Source of the DNA: Bilabrum cf. latius
Lineage: Eukaryota; Bigyra: Bicosoecida; Bigyra; Bicosoecida
Reading direction: 5' to 3'
Assembly: GCA_965178125.1 (NCBI GenBank)
Contig: OZ237738.1
Location: 124,001-188,000 of the forward strand
Length of the DNA: 64,000 nt
Part shown: piece after piece, positions 45,152-55,980 of the stretch
Layout of the letters: each line of letters begins with the position of its first letter
How positions within the stretch are numbered: position 1 is the first letter of the stretch
Made by a program: the position numbers and the translations under genes
Notes under the pieces: generated by a model
What the model was told of the DNA's origin: nothing
What the model saw: the letters and a program-made list of their open reading frames with translations, nothing else
Database searches by the model: none

Positions 45152-48100
45152 ATGGGTACTCTAGGCGATGGCGTATCTGGAAGCGAATTGGAGCAGCCCG
45201 GTTCAGATTCGAAATCAGGTGTTTCAAAGTTGGGCTTGGCCGCAGCGGTCACTGGCCCCAGATAGCTCCGACAGTCAAGTTTGCGAACGAAATTAGTTCA
45301 ATCATCTGGTTTTGCTCCTCAAGAATTGAGTTGCAGCGGATTCAGTTAGTGTCCGCACGTGGACGAGCAGCTCAACGCCAGTTAGGCTCTTGTCAATGCA
45401 AAGCGACCGCACCGCTGGAAGTGTAACCACCAGGGCTGTGGGACTACATCAAATCTTCTAATTTGCTTGCATTGCGGTACGATTAGGTGCGGACGGGATG
45501 CAGACGGCCACATGGCCACGCACTTCGCCGATCACCCGGAGCACAGCTGCACAATCGACCTCAATTCTGGGGCAGTCTTCTGCTACCGCTGCGACGACTG
45601 GGTCGTGCCCTCCCTGGCTGGTCCTGCCGTGTCGAAGGTCCAGTCGACCCTTAGCAAGCTGCGGGAACCAGCCCAGGCTGTTAACTCGGCTACCGATACA
45701 GAGCTAGACCGCAGCTCGGACAGCGAGGCAGGTGCTCGCCCTCAAGCAAGTGCTCGCACAGTGGATCTCAAGGCAAAGCGGGAGGGAAGGAGTAGGATCC
45801 GAGGCCGCCATAGTGCGCAGTCGAGGGGGAAAGGCCACGACGCAAACGGTGCGGTCGATGGATCGGACGCCAGCTCAAGGTTTAGCTTGTCAGATACAGA
45901 GGACGAGGACGAGGACGAGGACGAGGAAGAGGACGACGAGGCAGCCGATGCGCGGGGCACAGGCAGCAAACGATCCACGAGCCCACCAGTACACAGCGGC
46001 ACGAGCGTCGCCGGGATGGACGGCGAGGCTGCTGCTGGGGCTGGCCTGGGAACTGGCGAAGGCGGTGCACACTCGAGAGCAGCGGGGTCCAGAGCCACGC
46101 CGCGCCCCACTCGGCTCTCTCGGGGCCATTAGCAGTTGAGGGACTCCGGTGCTGGTCGTCGCACCACGCGCTGGTCTGCATCCAGAGGCAGGCATTCTTC
46201 TGGAAGACAAAGCGGGGGCGGGAGCAGGGGCAGGTCCACTGCGGCTGCCTTTGATGCTGCTATGGACGGCGATGGGGTGGGCGAGGGCGAGGGCGAGGGC
46301 GGGCATGGTCTCGACTATGCTGCTCTGCCGAGCCTCGCAGTGGCTAGTCTGGGGAAGGCGGCTTCCCCCCGCCGCCTCAGTCGCATGGTTCCGCTGGGCA
46401 GCCCCTCCGACGTGAGAGAGACGGAGGTGCTGGACATCAAGGCTACCCTCGAGGCCAGGCGCAGGCGGAGGCTGCTGCTAGCTGTCTTCGAGGCAATACG
46501 AGGGGAGGCAGAGGAGCGGGCGCGAGGGACCGGGGCATCGGCACGGGCCAAGGCCCGTGGGCAAGCAAAGATGCAGGCCCAGGGGCACTCATCGCAACCA
46601 TCCAAGGATTGGGGTTCAGCTGCCACTGGGGGGTCCAGCGGCAAGGGGAAGCGAGGACCAGTCCGATCTGCAAGGTCCGCGTTTGGGGCACCCTAGGCGT
46701 AGGGCCCTGCCACTTTCCTCCGTCGGTCCACGCGTCGTGCCGCTGCAGACAAGGGGAAGGCTGGCGCAGTGGCAATGGCGGACTCGACCGATGGAGAAGA
46801 CAGCCTGGACCTGGATTCGTAGGAGGAGGAGGAGGATGAGGATGAGGATGACAGTTGTGACAAGTGGGAAGGGCCGGCATCGCAGGACTCCGAGTGGAGC
46901 CTCAGTACGCCACTGCAGCCGGCAGGGGACGCAGGGAACAGGGAGGAAGACAGGGCGGCAAGCCCGAGCAGCTCGTCAAGTGGGGCGTCCTCGCATGCGG
47001 GTGTGCCAGCCTCGGCCATGCCGCGGTCCAGTCGGAGGCAAAGATCAACTAGGGCAGCCGCGCAGCAGCCCAAGCACCCCCGCACGGCGGATCGCCTCCG
47101 CAGCCGACTGCCTCTGTAGGTGCTCTCTGCTGCACGCAGGCCGCGCCGGACGTCCCTTCCCGGGCTGCTCCCCGGCCGCACGGGGCTGACAAACCTGGGA
47201 AACAGCTGCTACATGGCAGCGACCGTGCAGGCCCTCAGCTACGCCCCGCCAGTGCGCAGGTACTTTCTTCACGCCTTCCGCACGGTTGAGCTGGCCCGGG
47301 ACACAGAGGTGAGGTCCGTGTCCCCAAAGTCGGTGGCCAGGCTCAGGAGGAGAGGCTCCCTCGTGGTGCCTGCTGGGGCGGTGCCCATGATGGCCGCCAT
47401 GACCGGGCGCGCGCCCTCGGCGGGATCCACCCCACCGGTTGGCTCAGCTCTGGGACAGGGTCTGTGGGGCGGCGGGCAGGGGCCCGAGCGGGTCTCGCCG
47501 AGCGCGCTGGTGCGGCAGCTGGGCAGTGTGCCAGGATCACCACCGGCGGGGCTATCCAGTACAGCCACCAGGACGAGCGCAGCACCCGCCACCTCTCAGT
47601 CCTCCTCGTCTGCATCGTCGTCCTCGTCCTCGTCCTCGAGCAGCTCAAGGGCGCTCCTAGTTGACGCGGGGAAGGCAGGCATGCTGCTGCTGTCGGCCGC
47701 ACCTGTGATGCAACACCAGCCGGCTGCAGATGTCTACAGCTCTATGGCCACGAGGCCCAGCAATGAAGGCGGCCCGTCGAGTGCGCGGGGGTCCAGGTCC
47801 AGGACCAGGACCAGCTCGAAGACTGCGAAGCAGTTGTCCTCGTCATCCTCGCGGGGCAGGAAAGGCTAGAGGCAGCCTGCAGCTGGTGCTACTGCTGCTG
47901 CTCCAGCTGCTTCACGCGGAGGTAGGCGAGGCAGCAAGGGGTCAAATCGAGGCGGCGGGCGCCCTAGAAAGCAGGCACCACCTGCACGCACCTCGACACC
48001 AAAGAGCAGCAGGGCTCGCAAAGGAACTCTGGCGTAGTCGCAGAGGCGCGGCGGGACTCCCACCGTCGCAGGGCCAGCGTCGAAACAGAAACAGAAAAAG

Positions 48101-50194
48101 CAGGCGCGCGCTTCCAAGGCGCACGAAGTGGTGGACGCGGTTCCTGCCGACCGGAGCCTTTGCGTGCAGTTCCACCGCCTGCTTCGTCTGCTGTGGAAAG
48201 GAAAGTGGGCGGCCATATCCCCATGGGGATTCAGGAAGGCCGTGTGGAGGTTTCTCCCGGAGTTTCGGTCGTACCAGCAGCAGGACGCGCAGGAGTTCGT
48301 TGTGGCGTTTTTGAACGCGCTGCACGAAGAACTGAGGCGGGGAGGGGCCGCGCCAGGGTCAGAGATGGGGCTAGCTCCCTCCGACCCGGTAGCGCACTCC
48401 GCATTCCTCCGGGCGGCCGCCTCTCCCCAGAGAGAGGACTTGCCGCCTCTGCTGGCCCTGCCTGCAGCTGCCCAGGAAGGGCTGGGAAAGCAGGTGCAGA
48501 GCCCAGTCGCACAGGGGAGGACGAGCGGCACAGGCAGCAGGACACTCAAGCTGCGTGGGGGTGCCAGGACGAGGGGAGCCGGTGGCCCGGATTCTTCAAC
48601 GCGTCGGTCCGGCAGGGCCCGCCGAGCCCCCGAGCGCATCGTGCCGGGCCCTCCACCGCCGAAGCCACGAGCAGCCAAGAAGCCGCAGGAGGGCACCAGT
48701 AGCACGGGTGCCGGACTAGCCGGGGCGCGGTCGGGTGCTCGGGGTCGCACTCCAGCACGGAAAGGCTCCGAGTCGCCACCCTCTGCAAAGAAGCGCCGCA
48801 TCATCACTAAACCTGCAGGAAAGGCCGAGAGCGTGGTATCGACAATGAAAAGCAAGGGCAGGAGCGCGGGTCGGCAGGGCAGTGCGCGAAAGAAGGGCAG
48901 CACCGCATCAGCTGGAGGGGCCCCTGGCAGAGGCAAAAGCAGCCGCACAGGATCAAAGAGCGCCCGTTCGAAATCTGCACGCAAGCCCCGGTCATCCTCC
49001 GTGCCGTCTGCCGCTGGCAGCGATGAGGTCGACGACGACCGCCCTGCCGTGACCTTTGAGCTAGAGGAGGACGACGGCTCGCTGATCAGTCGTATCCCCC
49101 TGTTCCACCCGAGCGGCTTTGTGGGGGGTTGTCTGTTTGGGTCCACAAGGGCGGAGACCACGTGCAGCGGGTGCAAGAACGTATCTGGGCGGGAGCACGA
49201 GTTTGTGTGCCTCTCTGTGGACATTGATGAAGCCAAGGCGTATGCAGACTCCGATGGTGACGCTGCATCGAGATAGGCCGTGCAACGGAGGATAGAGGCG
49301 GGTAAACTAGTGTACGATCGGCTGCAGTCGGCGGCGGGCGTGCTGGGGGCCAGCTTGCAAGGCTAGCTTGGGGCGTCATCAATGGACGAATCGATCGACC
49401 TGTCGGCAGCGGGGTCACCACCCGAAGAGGAGGCCTCGGCTGCGAGTGGCGCCGGCAGCGACTCGGAGATGCCCCCGCCGCCCAACGCCAGAGGCAGGTC
49501 TAGAATGGCGGCTCTCCTCGCGGATGCTGGCTCTCCCGCGCCAGTTGGGGGTCCACGGCTGGCCTCTCGTCGCAGGCGTCCGTCTCGCAGCAGCCAGGTT
49601 CCGGTGACGCTCGAGGCGTGCCTACGGAAAACCTGCGCAGCTAGCTCGTTGTCAGGCGACAACCAGTACCACTGCGATGGTTGCCGGGGCAAGCGGGATG
49701 CGGAGCGGAGGGAGCTCCTGTCCAACCTGCCGCAGGTGCTCATCGTGCACCTCTCCAGGGCGTTCTGGACGGCACGCGGCAAGACCAAGAGCCAGGTGCA
49801 CGTGGATTTTCCGATGAATGGGCTGGATCTGGCGCCGTTCTGCTCGAAAGAGGCCACGGTGAAGCCCGACCCGCGAGCGGAGAGCTTCCGCGCAGCTGCA
49901 AGGAGTGCGGCCACGCCAGTGCGGGATGTGGCTGCATCGCTGCAGCAAATGAGCGGAGTAGAGCCGCAGTCCTCACAGGCTGGCGTTCCGTCTATTCCAC
50001 TGTACCACCTTGCCAGCATCGTGGTGCACCACGGCCGGGGCATTGACAAGGGCCACTACACTTGCTACTGCTACGACCGGGCCAAAGCAGTATGGCTGCA
50101 CTTTGATGACGCGCAGGTCGTGGTGTGTACCCCGGAGCAAGTGGCAAAGGTGCAGGCGTACCTGCTGGTGTACGTGCGGGAGGACTCGCTGTGA
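45152..50194 (+). CDS. Ubiquitin-specific protease with N-terminal UBP zinc finger
   Basis: Frame of 1680 codons from ATG 45152 to TGA 50192-50194, with twelve TAGs (45263, 45347, 45383, 46130, 46694, 46700, 46820, 47117, 47867, 48035, 49274, 49364). The UBP zinc finger (about residues 67-155) has CPHV, WKCNHQGC, LICLHCG, CGRDADGHMATHF and CYRCDDWV. It is readable only across the TAGs at 45347 and 45383. Catalytic boxes: Cys in TNLGNSCYMAA (residue 686), SYQQQDAQEF, and His in DKGHYTCYCYD (residue 1635) with HFDDAQV. CxxC pairs (CSGC, CDGC) mark the fingers. The catalytic core is interrupted by long basic, disordered insertions. The enzyme removes ubiquitin; relatives of this layout act on histones, but the substrate here is not known. 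Confidence 0.93.
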
Positions 50195-50341
50195 TGGGTC
50201 TATCACGGATCTGCAGTGGTCGCGGCAGTCTCGGAAAATTCATAGATCTAGATACGATTGAATCTGGGCACATAATGTCTACGTTCGGAGCATAATCTGG
50301 ATTCCGGATTCCGGAACCAGCTTAACCAATTTGATGACAGG

Positions 50342-52189
50342 TCACCATGAGTCTGTCCACAAAAGCTGCGGCTCTGGCGAGGCACTAGGAGGTTGACGGA
50401 ACCCGGTCGCCGAGTCCGGGGACCGTCCCACCCCGCAGGCGACTCCCATGTGGCCGTTGCCCATGGGGATGCATGCTACAGTGCGTGCCGATAGCCCCCT
50501 CTCTCGCAGTTTTGGGCCGCGACGGCCATCAGCTCCCTTTGCTGCGTTGCCAGATGTTGGCGCCAGGAGCGGCCCGCTTGCATCCACAGGCCCGTTCCAA
50601 GACACGCCCACCCAATAGGCCCTCTCACGCACCCCGCCCCTGTGCGGCACGCCGTTCCATTGCCCCGATTGGTCAGTCCACCCCCTCACCGGAACAACCT
50701 CTAATGCTTCCACTGGCGAGTCGCACACCGCAAGAGGCACGTGCCAGTGGGGGGATCCGTCGGCGGGTGCAGCCCACTGCCGCACCACGCCGTCCATGCT
50801 GGAACTGAGCAGCACCAGGTCCCCAAGGTTAGAATCGTCGACCGGTGCCCCGTTGCTGCTGCAGTTGCTCCATCCCTTGGCCTGCGCATCAAGCAGCGGA
50901 GGCATGGCTCCGCGAGTCACGAACCTGACGCCGGTGACCTCCTCATATCGCTGGTCTGACACATCGCTGCGGTTGTGGACAAGAGAACGGCGGTGGTGGG
51001 CATCCAGCGGGATGGGGCGCACAGTACTGCTGCCCCCTGATGTGCCTGCTATGCCATTCATGCGACGAAGAGCAGTTGACCGTGCCGACTCTGCGAGCGG
51101 CTGACCGCTCTTTCGCAGGTCCCACAGGACGCACTAGCCGAATGAGTTGCCTGTCGCGAGAAGTGGGGCGCTCGATGCGATGAATCGAGTCGGCTCTCCT
51201 AGCTGATGCATTATACTTGCTGCAGCTGTGCTTGGTGCAGGCAGGGCAGCAGCAGTATTGTCCACAGACCACGCGGGCTCTCTGTCCCAAGGCGGCCCTT
51301 TCCCTTCCTGGCTCAAGGCCAATCTCCCTGTTCCCTTGGCAGCAGCGGCGCTGTTTTGCTCCTTCCGATGCGGCTGCAGATGCACCGGCCGGGAGCATTC
51401 TCCTGGCCACCACAGGTCAGCCGCCCGCTCTATGCTGCCAATGGAGCACTGGCACACGCATGCCGCTCGGCGCACCGCTGCTCCCTCTCTCCCACTCCCC
51501 GCGCCCCCCGCAGCCCCCGCACCCCCGGTGCTGACCCGCAGGTCGAGGAGGAGAGTGCCTGCGCGCGAGCAGCTCACCAGGGCGAAACGGCCCCACGAGA
51601 GCAACCGAGCACGGAGCACCTGCCCCGCCCCGGGAGCGATGCGACTTGACCAAGAGGCCGCATTGGAGAGGGCAGTGCTGTCTCCTGGCGATGACTCGAG
51701 CAGCCGGCACGCGTCCAGACCGGCCAGCATCGTCGGCGCGCCTGCGGCTCGATCCGCGGGGCTCGGTTCCAAGCGGGCGCACAGAGTCGGTGGGTCGCTG
51801 CGCCCCCAGCTGCTTGAAATATCATGCGCTGTCGCTTGTCTGCGAAGCCGAAAGCTGGTCCAAGCGACCGGCCTCGCACTGTCCCCGGGCATCACGGTTC
51901 CGATGTGGATCGCGCTGCTACCACTTGCGGCAGCCATAAGGCCACAGCGCACCCTCACAGGGGCTACAGATGCAGGCAATATCCCTCGAAAAGGCTCAGT
52001 CAGGCATACTTCACTGTATCTTGCTTCCGAACTTCGCCTTGGCATTGCAAGCGATCCAGCTGCATGTCTCCACGTTCGGGTAGCTACTGATGCGGCACCA
52101 CAGGAACCAGAGGTTGCCAGTTTCCATTGTAGCAGAGAGAATTTCCTCTTCGAAGATTTTGTAGAAAATTGTGTGCCCTGTTGGAGCAC
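50342..52189 (-). CDS. WD40-repeat protein (5' end uncertain)
   Basis: One frame from about 52189 to TGA 50342-50344, with a TAG at 51134-51136. WD-like blades: MAAASGSSAIHIGTV, FALVSCSRAGTLLLDLR, LLATGNSFG-TAG-CVLWDLRKSG, and LVLLSSSMDGVVRQW. The TAG sits inside the third blade, two residues after the Gly of the turn, so the blade is complete only if TAG is read through. No clear ATG: the first in this frame is 52045. A different frame from ATG 52220 (MASKKDREAMGAPTGH...) may be a first exon, but I found no splice pair of matching phase. WD40 proteins are scaffolds; the complex is unknown. It converges on the deubiquitinase gene. Confidence 0.7.
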
Positions 52190-52450
52190 CCATGGCCTCG
52201 CGATCCTTCTTTGAAGCCATGTGCTGTTCAGCGAGTTTCTCCAGGATGATGATACTTTGCGCAGCTACAGCCCGCCTTCCAAGCCAACGAGGCTGCAGAT
52301 ATCGCTACGTATATCATCAGACATGACAACTTCACCCATGTATCACAACGATAAGGGTGCCATTTGCGTAGGAACCGTGCGACGACCTCATTCGTCACCC
52401 GCAGACGAAGGCGGGCGGCGCGTCGCACGCCCATCAACCGAAGATCCAGC

Positions 52451-53680
52451 ATGGCAGCCGCTGCAGATTCTGGCAAAACCGAGAGGATTACCTACAAAAG
52501 TCTTCACTCATTTGTTTTGGACACGCTGACCAAAGAAGGCCTACATGAAAGCCCAGCAAGGGACGTTGCCGACGGTTTGGTCGAAGCAAGTCTTCGAGGC
52601 GTGGATACGCATGGAATTGCGCTACTTGGGCACTACGTTCGCGATTTAAGGGCTGGGGGGATCAATAAGAATCCAAAGTACAAGATTTCGAATCCGTTCC
52701 CCTCGCTCGCCGTCGTTAGTGCCGACGCAGGCCCTGGACTGTCGGCCGGACGTTACGCGATCCGCGAGGGAATCAAGATTGCAAAGGTGCAGGGCGTCTG
52801 CTCCGTTGTTGTGCACGACTCTACCCATCCGGGTGCTATGGCGTTTTTCACGCTAGAGGCCGCCAGGCAAGGGTACATCGCGTGGGCTATGACTAACACC
52901 GACAAGAAAATGGTGGTGCCTGGATCAAACAAGGCCTACTTTGGTACAAATCCCATCGCCGTAGCTGCCCCGAGGACCGACAGAGACCCATACTCTTTCG
53001 ATGCAGCGACAACTTCCATCCCTTTCAACAAGGTGATGGTGTGCCGCCGGGCGGGCAAGCCCACGCCGCCGGACGTAGCCACGGACGCTGCGGGTGTGCC
53101 TACAACGGATGCAGAGGCAGCCGCCTAGCTGCTGCCTCTGGGGGGCGAGCGGTTCGGTTACAAGGGCCACGGCCTGGCGAGCATTGTAGAGATGATGTGC
53201 GCCGTGCAAGCAGCCACCCCGTTCGGCCCGAATGTGCGCCCCATGTTCGGGTCCGAGAGCCGGGCAGACGACCGGAGGGACCTGGCGCACTGGTTCCTCG
53301 TCATGCGACCTGATGCCATGGACGTGTTCAGGGGCATTGCCGACCCCGGAAAGCCACCACGAGCACACGGGGAGAAAGGCGAGGGAGGCGATGCAGCAGG
53401 CGACGATACCGATAAGCCTGCCAGTGAGGAGGGTGCTAAGGATTTCAGGGGCCGGCTGCAGGCCATGACAGACGAGGTCCGGGGCCTCCCCGAGGTGGCC
53501 CCAGCAGAGGGACACTCCGCCCCTTCGACGGGTTTCGCGAAGCCCGGACTGGCTGGTGACCCGCAGACCGGGCATGCTGCAGAGAGGGGCAGAGACGGCA
53601 TACCCATCCCGCCCGAGACTGCAGCTGTGTTCGCCAAGCTGGCAGAGGAAACAGGGGTGGTGCCCGAATACATCGCTTGA
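52451..53680 (+). CDS. Malate/L-lactate dehydrogenase, Ldh2/MDG2 family
   Basis: Frame of 409 codons from ATG 52451 to TGA 53678-53680, with one TAG at 53126-53128. Family motifs: RGVDTHGIALLGHYV, VVVHDSTHPGAMAFF, AWAMTNTDKKMVVPG, YFGTNPIAVAAP, and after the TAG LLPLGGERFGYKGHGLAS. The protein length is close to the family norm if a low-complexity insert (about 53340-53470, Gly/Asp/Lys-rich) is discounted. These NAD(P)-dependent oxidoreductases convert 2-hydroxy acids to 2-oxo acids. The TAG lies directly before the conserved LLPLGG motif, so a stop there would remove part of the active site. The gene is divergent from the WD40 gene. Confidence 0.92.
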
Positions 53681-53786
53681 TCGGGATCAGAGCTTTTAGG
53701 GCGACTTGAAATCATACTGGCATGGTTGTGTCGAGTCTGCCACGCACCTTGCGAGGATCTGCGAACTGTGGTGCCCTGAACCCTGC

Positions 53787-53813
53787 ATTCATTCATTCAT
53801 TCATTCATTCATT
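53787..53813. repeat. ATTC tetranucleotide microsatellite
   Basis: Nearly seven ATTC units in the 3' flank between the converging dehydrogenase and acyltransferase genes. Confidence 0.95.
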
Positions 53814-53924
53814 TGGATTGCCGCTGCCGACTGCACGCCGTCGCACATGCACGTTGTTTGCCACCGCCCGCACTAGCCAAATTAGCTGTTCGACTAGCTC
53901 GTCAGCATCAAGATCAGGCCAAGA

Positions 53925-55709
53925 TCAGGCCACAGAATGCAGCAGGCCTTCTCTGTCTGTGCCATCACCGGCAGGCAGGTTAGGGTACCCCGCAGTCTGC
54001 ACCGGCGTGCGCAACCCACCGCTGGAGGACCCGCCGAGCCCAAGCCTGACCGCCCCCGCGCCCGTCGATCCGCCCGCGGTATCCCCGGTCGTACTGTTCT
54101 CCCGCGCCCCTCCGTGTTCCCTGAGCAGCTGCCTGGCCACCTCTGCCTCAAGGGCCTCGAAGAACGCCCCCCCGTCGTCCTCCCTCTGCAGCGCGCCACC
54201 CATGCCGCAACGCTCCGTGAAAAAGAGTGCGGCGGCAAACAGAGCAACATCAAAAAGAGGTGCCCCGGGCTCGCATAAAGCCCTGGACACTGCCATCGCA
54301 GCTCCGACGGAGTGGGCAGCGGCTGCGCTGGGAGGCTGCCCGTGAGCGTAGGCAGACCTGCTGCCCATCGTCATCACGCCGCACCGCTCCCCAATCTGCT
54401 GCATCTCGTCACCCCAGCTGCTGACTCCGCCGCCACTACCACCCACCGCCGCCACTCCGTCCTCAGAGCCGCCGGTGCTGCCCAACTCGTTGCTGTTCCC
54501 TACCCCAGCTGCACCTCCCGCACCCGCGGTCGCCCTGGTGGACAGGGCGCCTTCGGGTTGCAGCGGGCGCGCCCCATCCAACCGGCCGCGAGGAGCAAGC
54601 ACCACCGGGCTAAAATCGACTCCGAGTTGCTGGCCCCTGCGCCCCGTTTCATCCCCGCCCTGTCGCAGTCCCCACTGCCCCAGCCCCTCGCCGTCCGATC
54701 CCTTGGGTCTCTCCACCTAAAATCCCCTCGCGACCAGAAACCGCTCTGTCCTCCTGGTCCGCAGCTCGTCTCGGAATCGGATGAACCGTGCCACCTCCCC
54801 ACTGCTGACCACCGAGCTGACCGACCGCCGGAAGTACGTCCCCATCCGCGTGGCCACAAGCGCGTCATCCGTGAACCAGGGGAACGGCCAGGCGCGCCAA
54901 TCCGACCCAAAGACCTGCTGCAGGTTCTCCCAAGGGCCCAAGTCGTATGACGATGCCCTCCCGCCGCTGGCCTCAACCGTACTGAGGTTGTGAGAAGCGA
55001 TGTAGAGGTGGCAGCCAAGGAATCCAGTGAGCGAGATTGCAAAAGATATGGACAGTACCACAGAGAGCATGCCTCCCAGGCCTGGTTTCCACGAAGCGCC
55101 GCCCATTGCATCCTTGTACTACTATCTAGTATACAGCCCCGACAACAAGAATAACTCCTGCCTGCAGCAAAAGGCCGTATAGAACCCAGTGAGTGCCGTG
55201 TAGGCAACGAACAGCAAGAAGCTCTTGTAGTTGCGGTAGCCGGCCACGTTGGAAACCCACGGACAAGTGTGGTCAAATTTGAGAGCGCACTCGCCCGTCA
55301 CAGAGTCGTGCTTGCACCTCGGCGGCTTTGCTGCCTGGCACGTTCTGCAATGCAGAATGCCTGTCGGGCCAAGCACCGGCTGGACGCGGCCCCGCTGCCC
55401 CGGCCGCACACCAATCCCAGCTGGTGTAGGATGGGCAGTTCGATAAAATAGCGGGGAATGCCCTGGATGCGTTAGTGCCGTCTTGAGGTAGGCCCAGAGA
55501 ATCATGAAAATTAGGGCTGTCAGCAGCACGAACTGCACAGCGCCACAAAATGCCATGAGAGAAGACTGCTGGGGCTACTATATGACCCAGAAAAGCAATA
55601 AATAGCGGATTCCGACCTCGACGTACACCATGAGAACAAGGCCAACGACTAACAGAATTGGCAGAACTGCAAGCCACCGCATAATCCTGTATCGGTGCCA
55701 AGAAATCAT
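53925..55709 (-). CDS. DHHC-type palmitoyltransferase with DHTC variant
   Basis: Frame of 594 codons from ATG 55709-55707 to TGA 53925-53927. TAGs at 55578, 55575, 55122, 55119 and 54717, including two TAG-TAG pairs. Membrane segments: RWLAVLPILLVVGLVLM, AVQFVLLTALIFMILWAY, Y..FLLFVAYTALTGFYTAF and LSVVLSISFAISLTGFLG. The Cys-rich domain reads CRTCQAAKPPRCKHD...FDHTCPWVSNVAGYRNY, so the second His of DHHC is Thr. A STVE motif after the fourth segment corresponds to the family TTxE. The C-terminal 260 residues are Gly/Ser-rich and disordered. Such enzymes attach palmitate to Cys through an acyl-enzyme on the DHHC Cys. Frame, topology and motif order make the family secure. Confidence 0.9.
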
Positions 55710-55980
55710 GCTGCCGCTAGATTACGTAGACCAGTCACAAAGCTACGAGCTTGCCAATGTTGGCTGTCTCGACAGGCGTGGATGTGCGTGCCTCAAGGGC
55801 ACTGACGGCTCTTCGAATTGACGGAACCTTCACCGCAGCAGCCCTCGTCTTGAAGTTGCTGGCTCCGTTGACGAGGTCTTGCGAACATGCTGGGCCAATA
55901 AACCACTGAAGCAGGTCAATACACCATCCGTGGTAGATCGAACACGCAAGAATTCTATATTTTGTCACGCAAATACAAAC
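55710..55980. other. Spacer between acyltransferase start and giant gene stop
   Basis: 271 bp, AT-rich, no gene seen. It contains the acyltransferase promoter and the 3' UTR of the giant gene. Confidence 0.5.
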
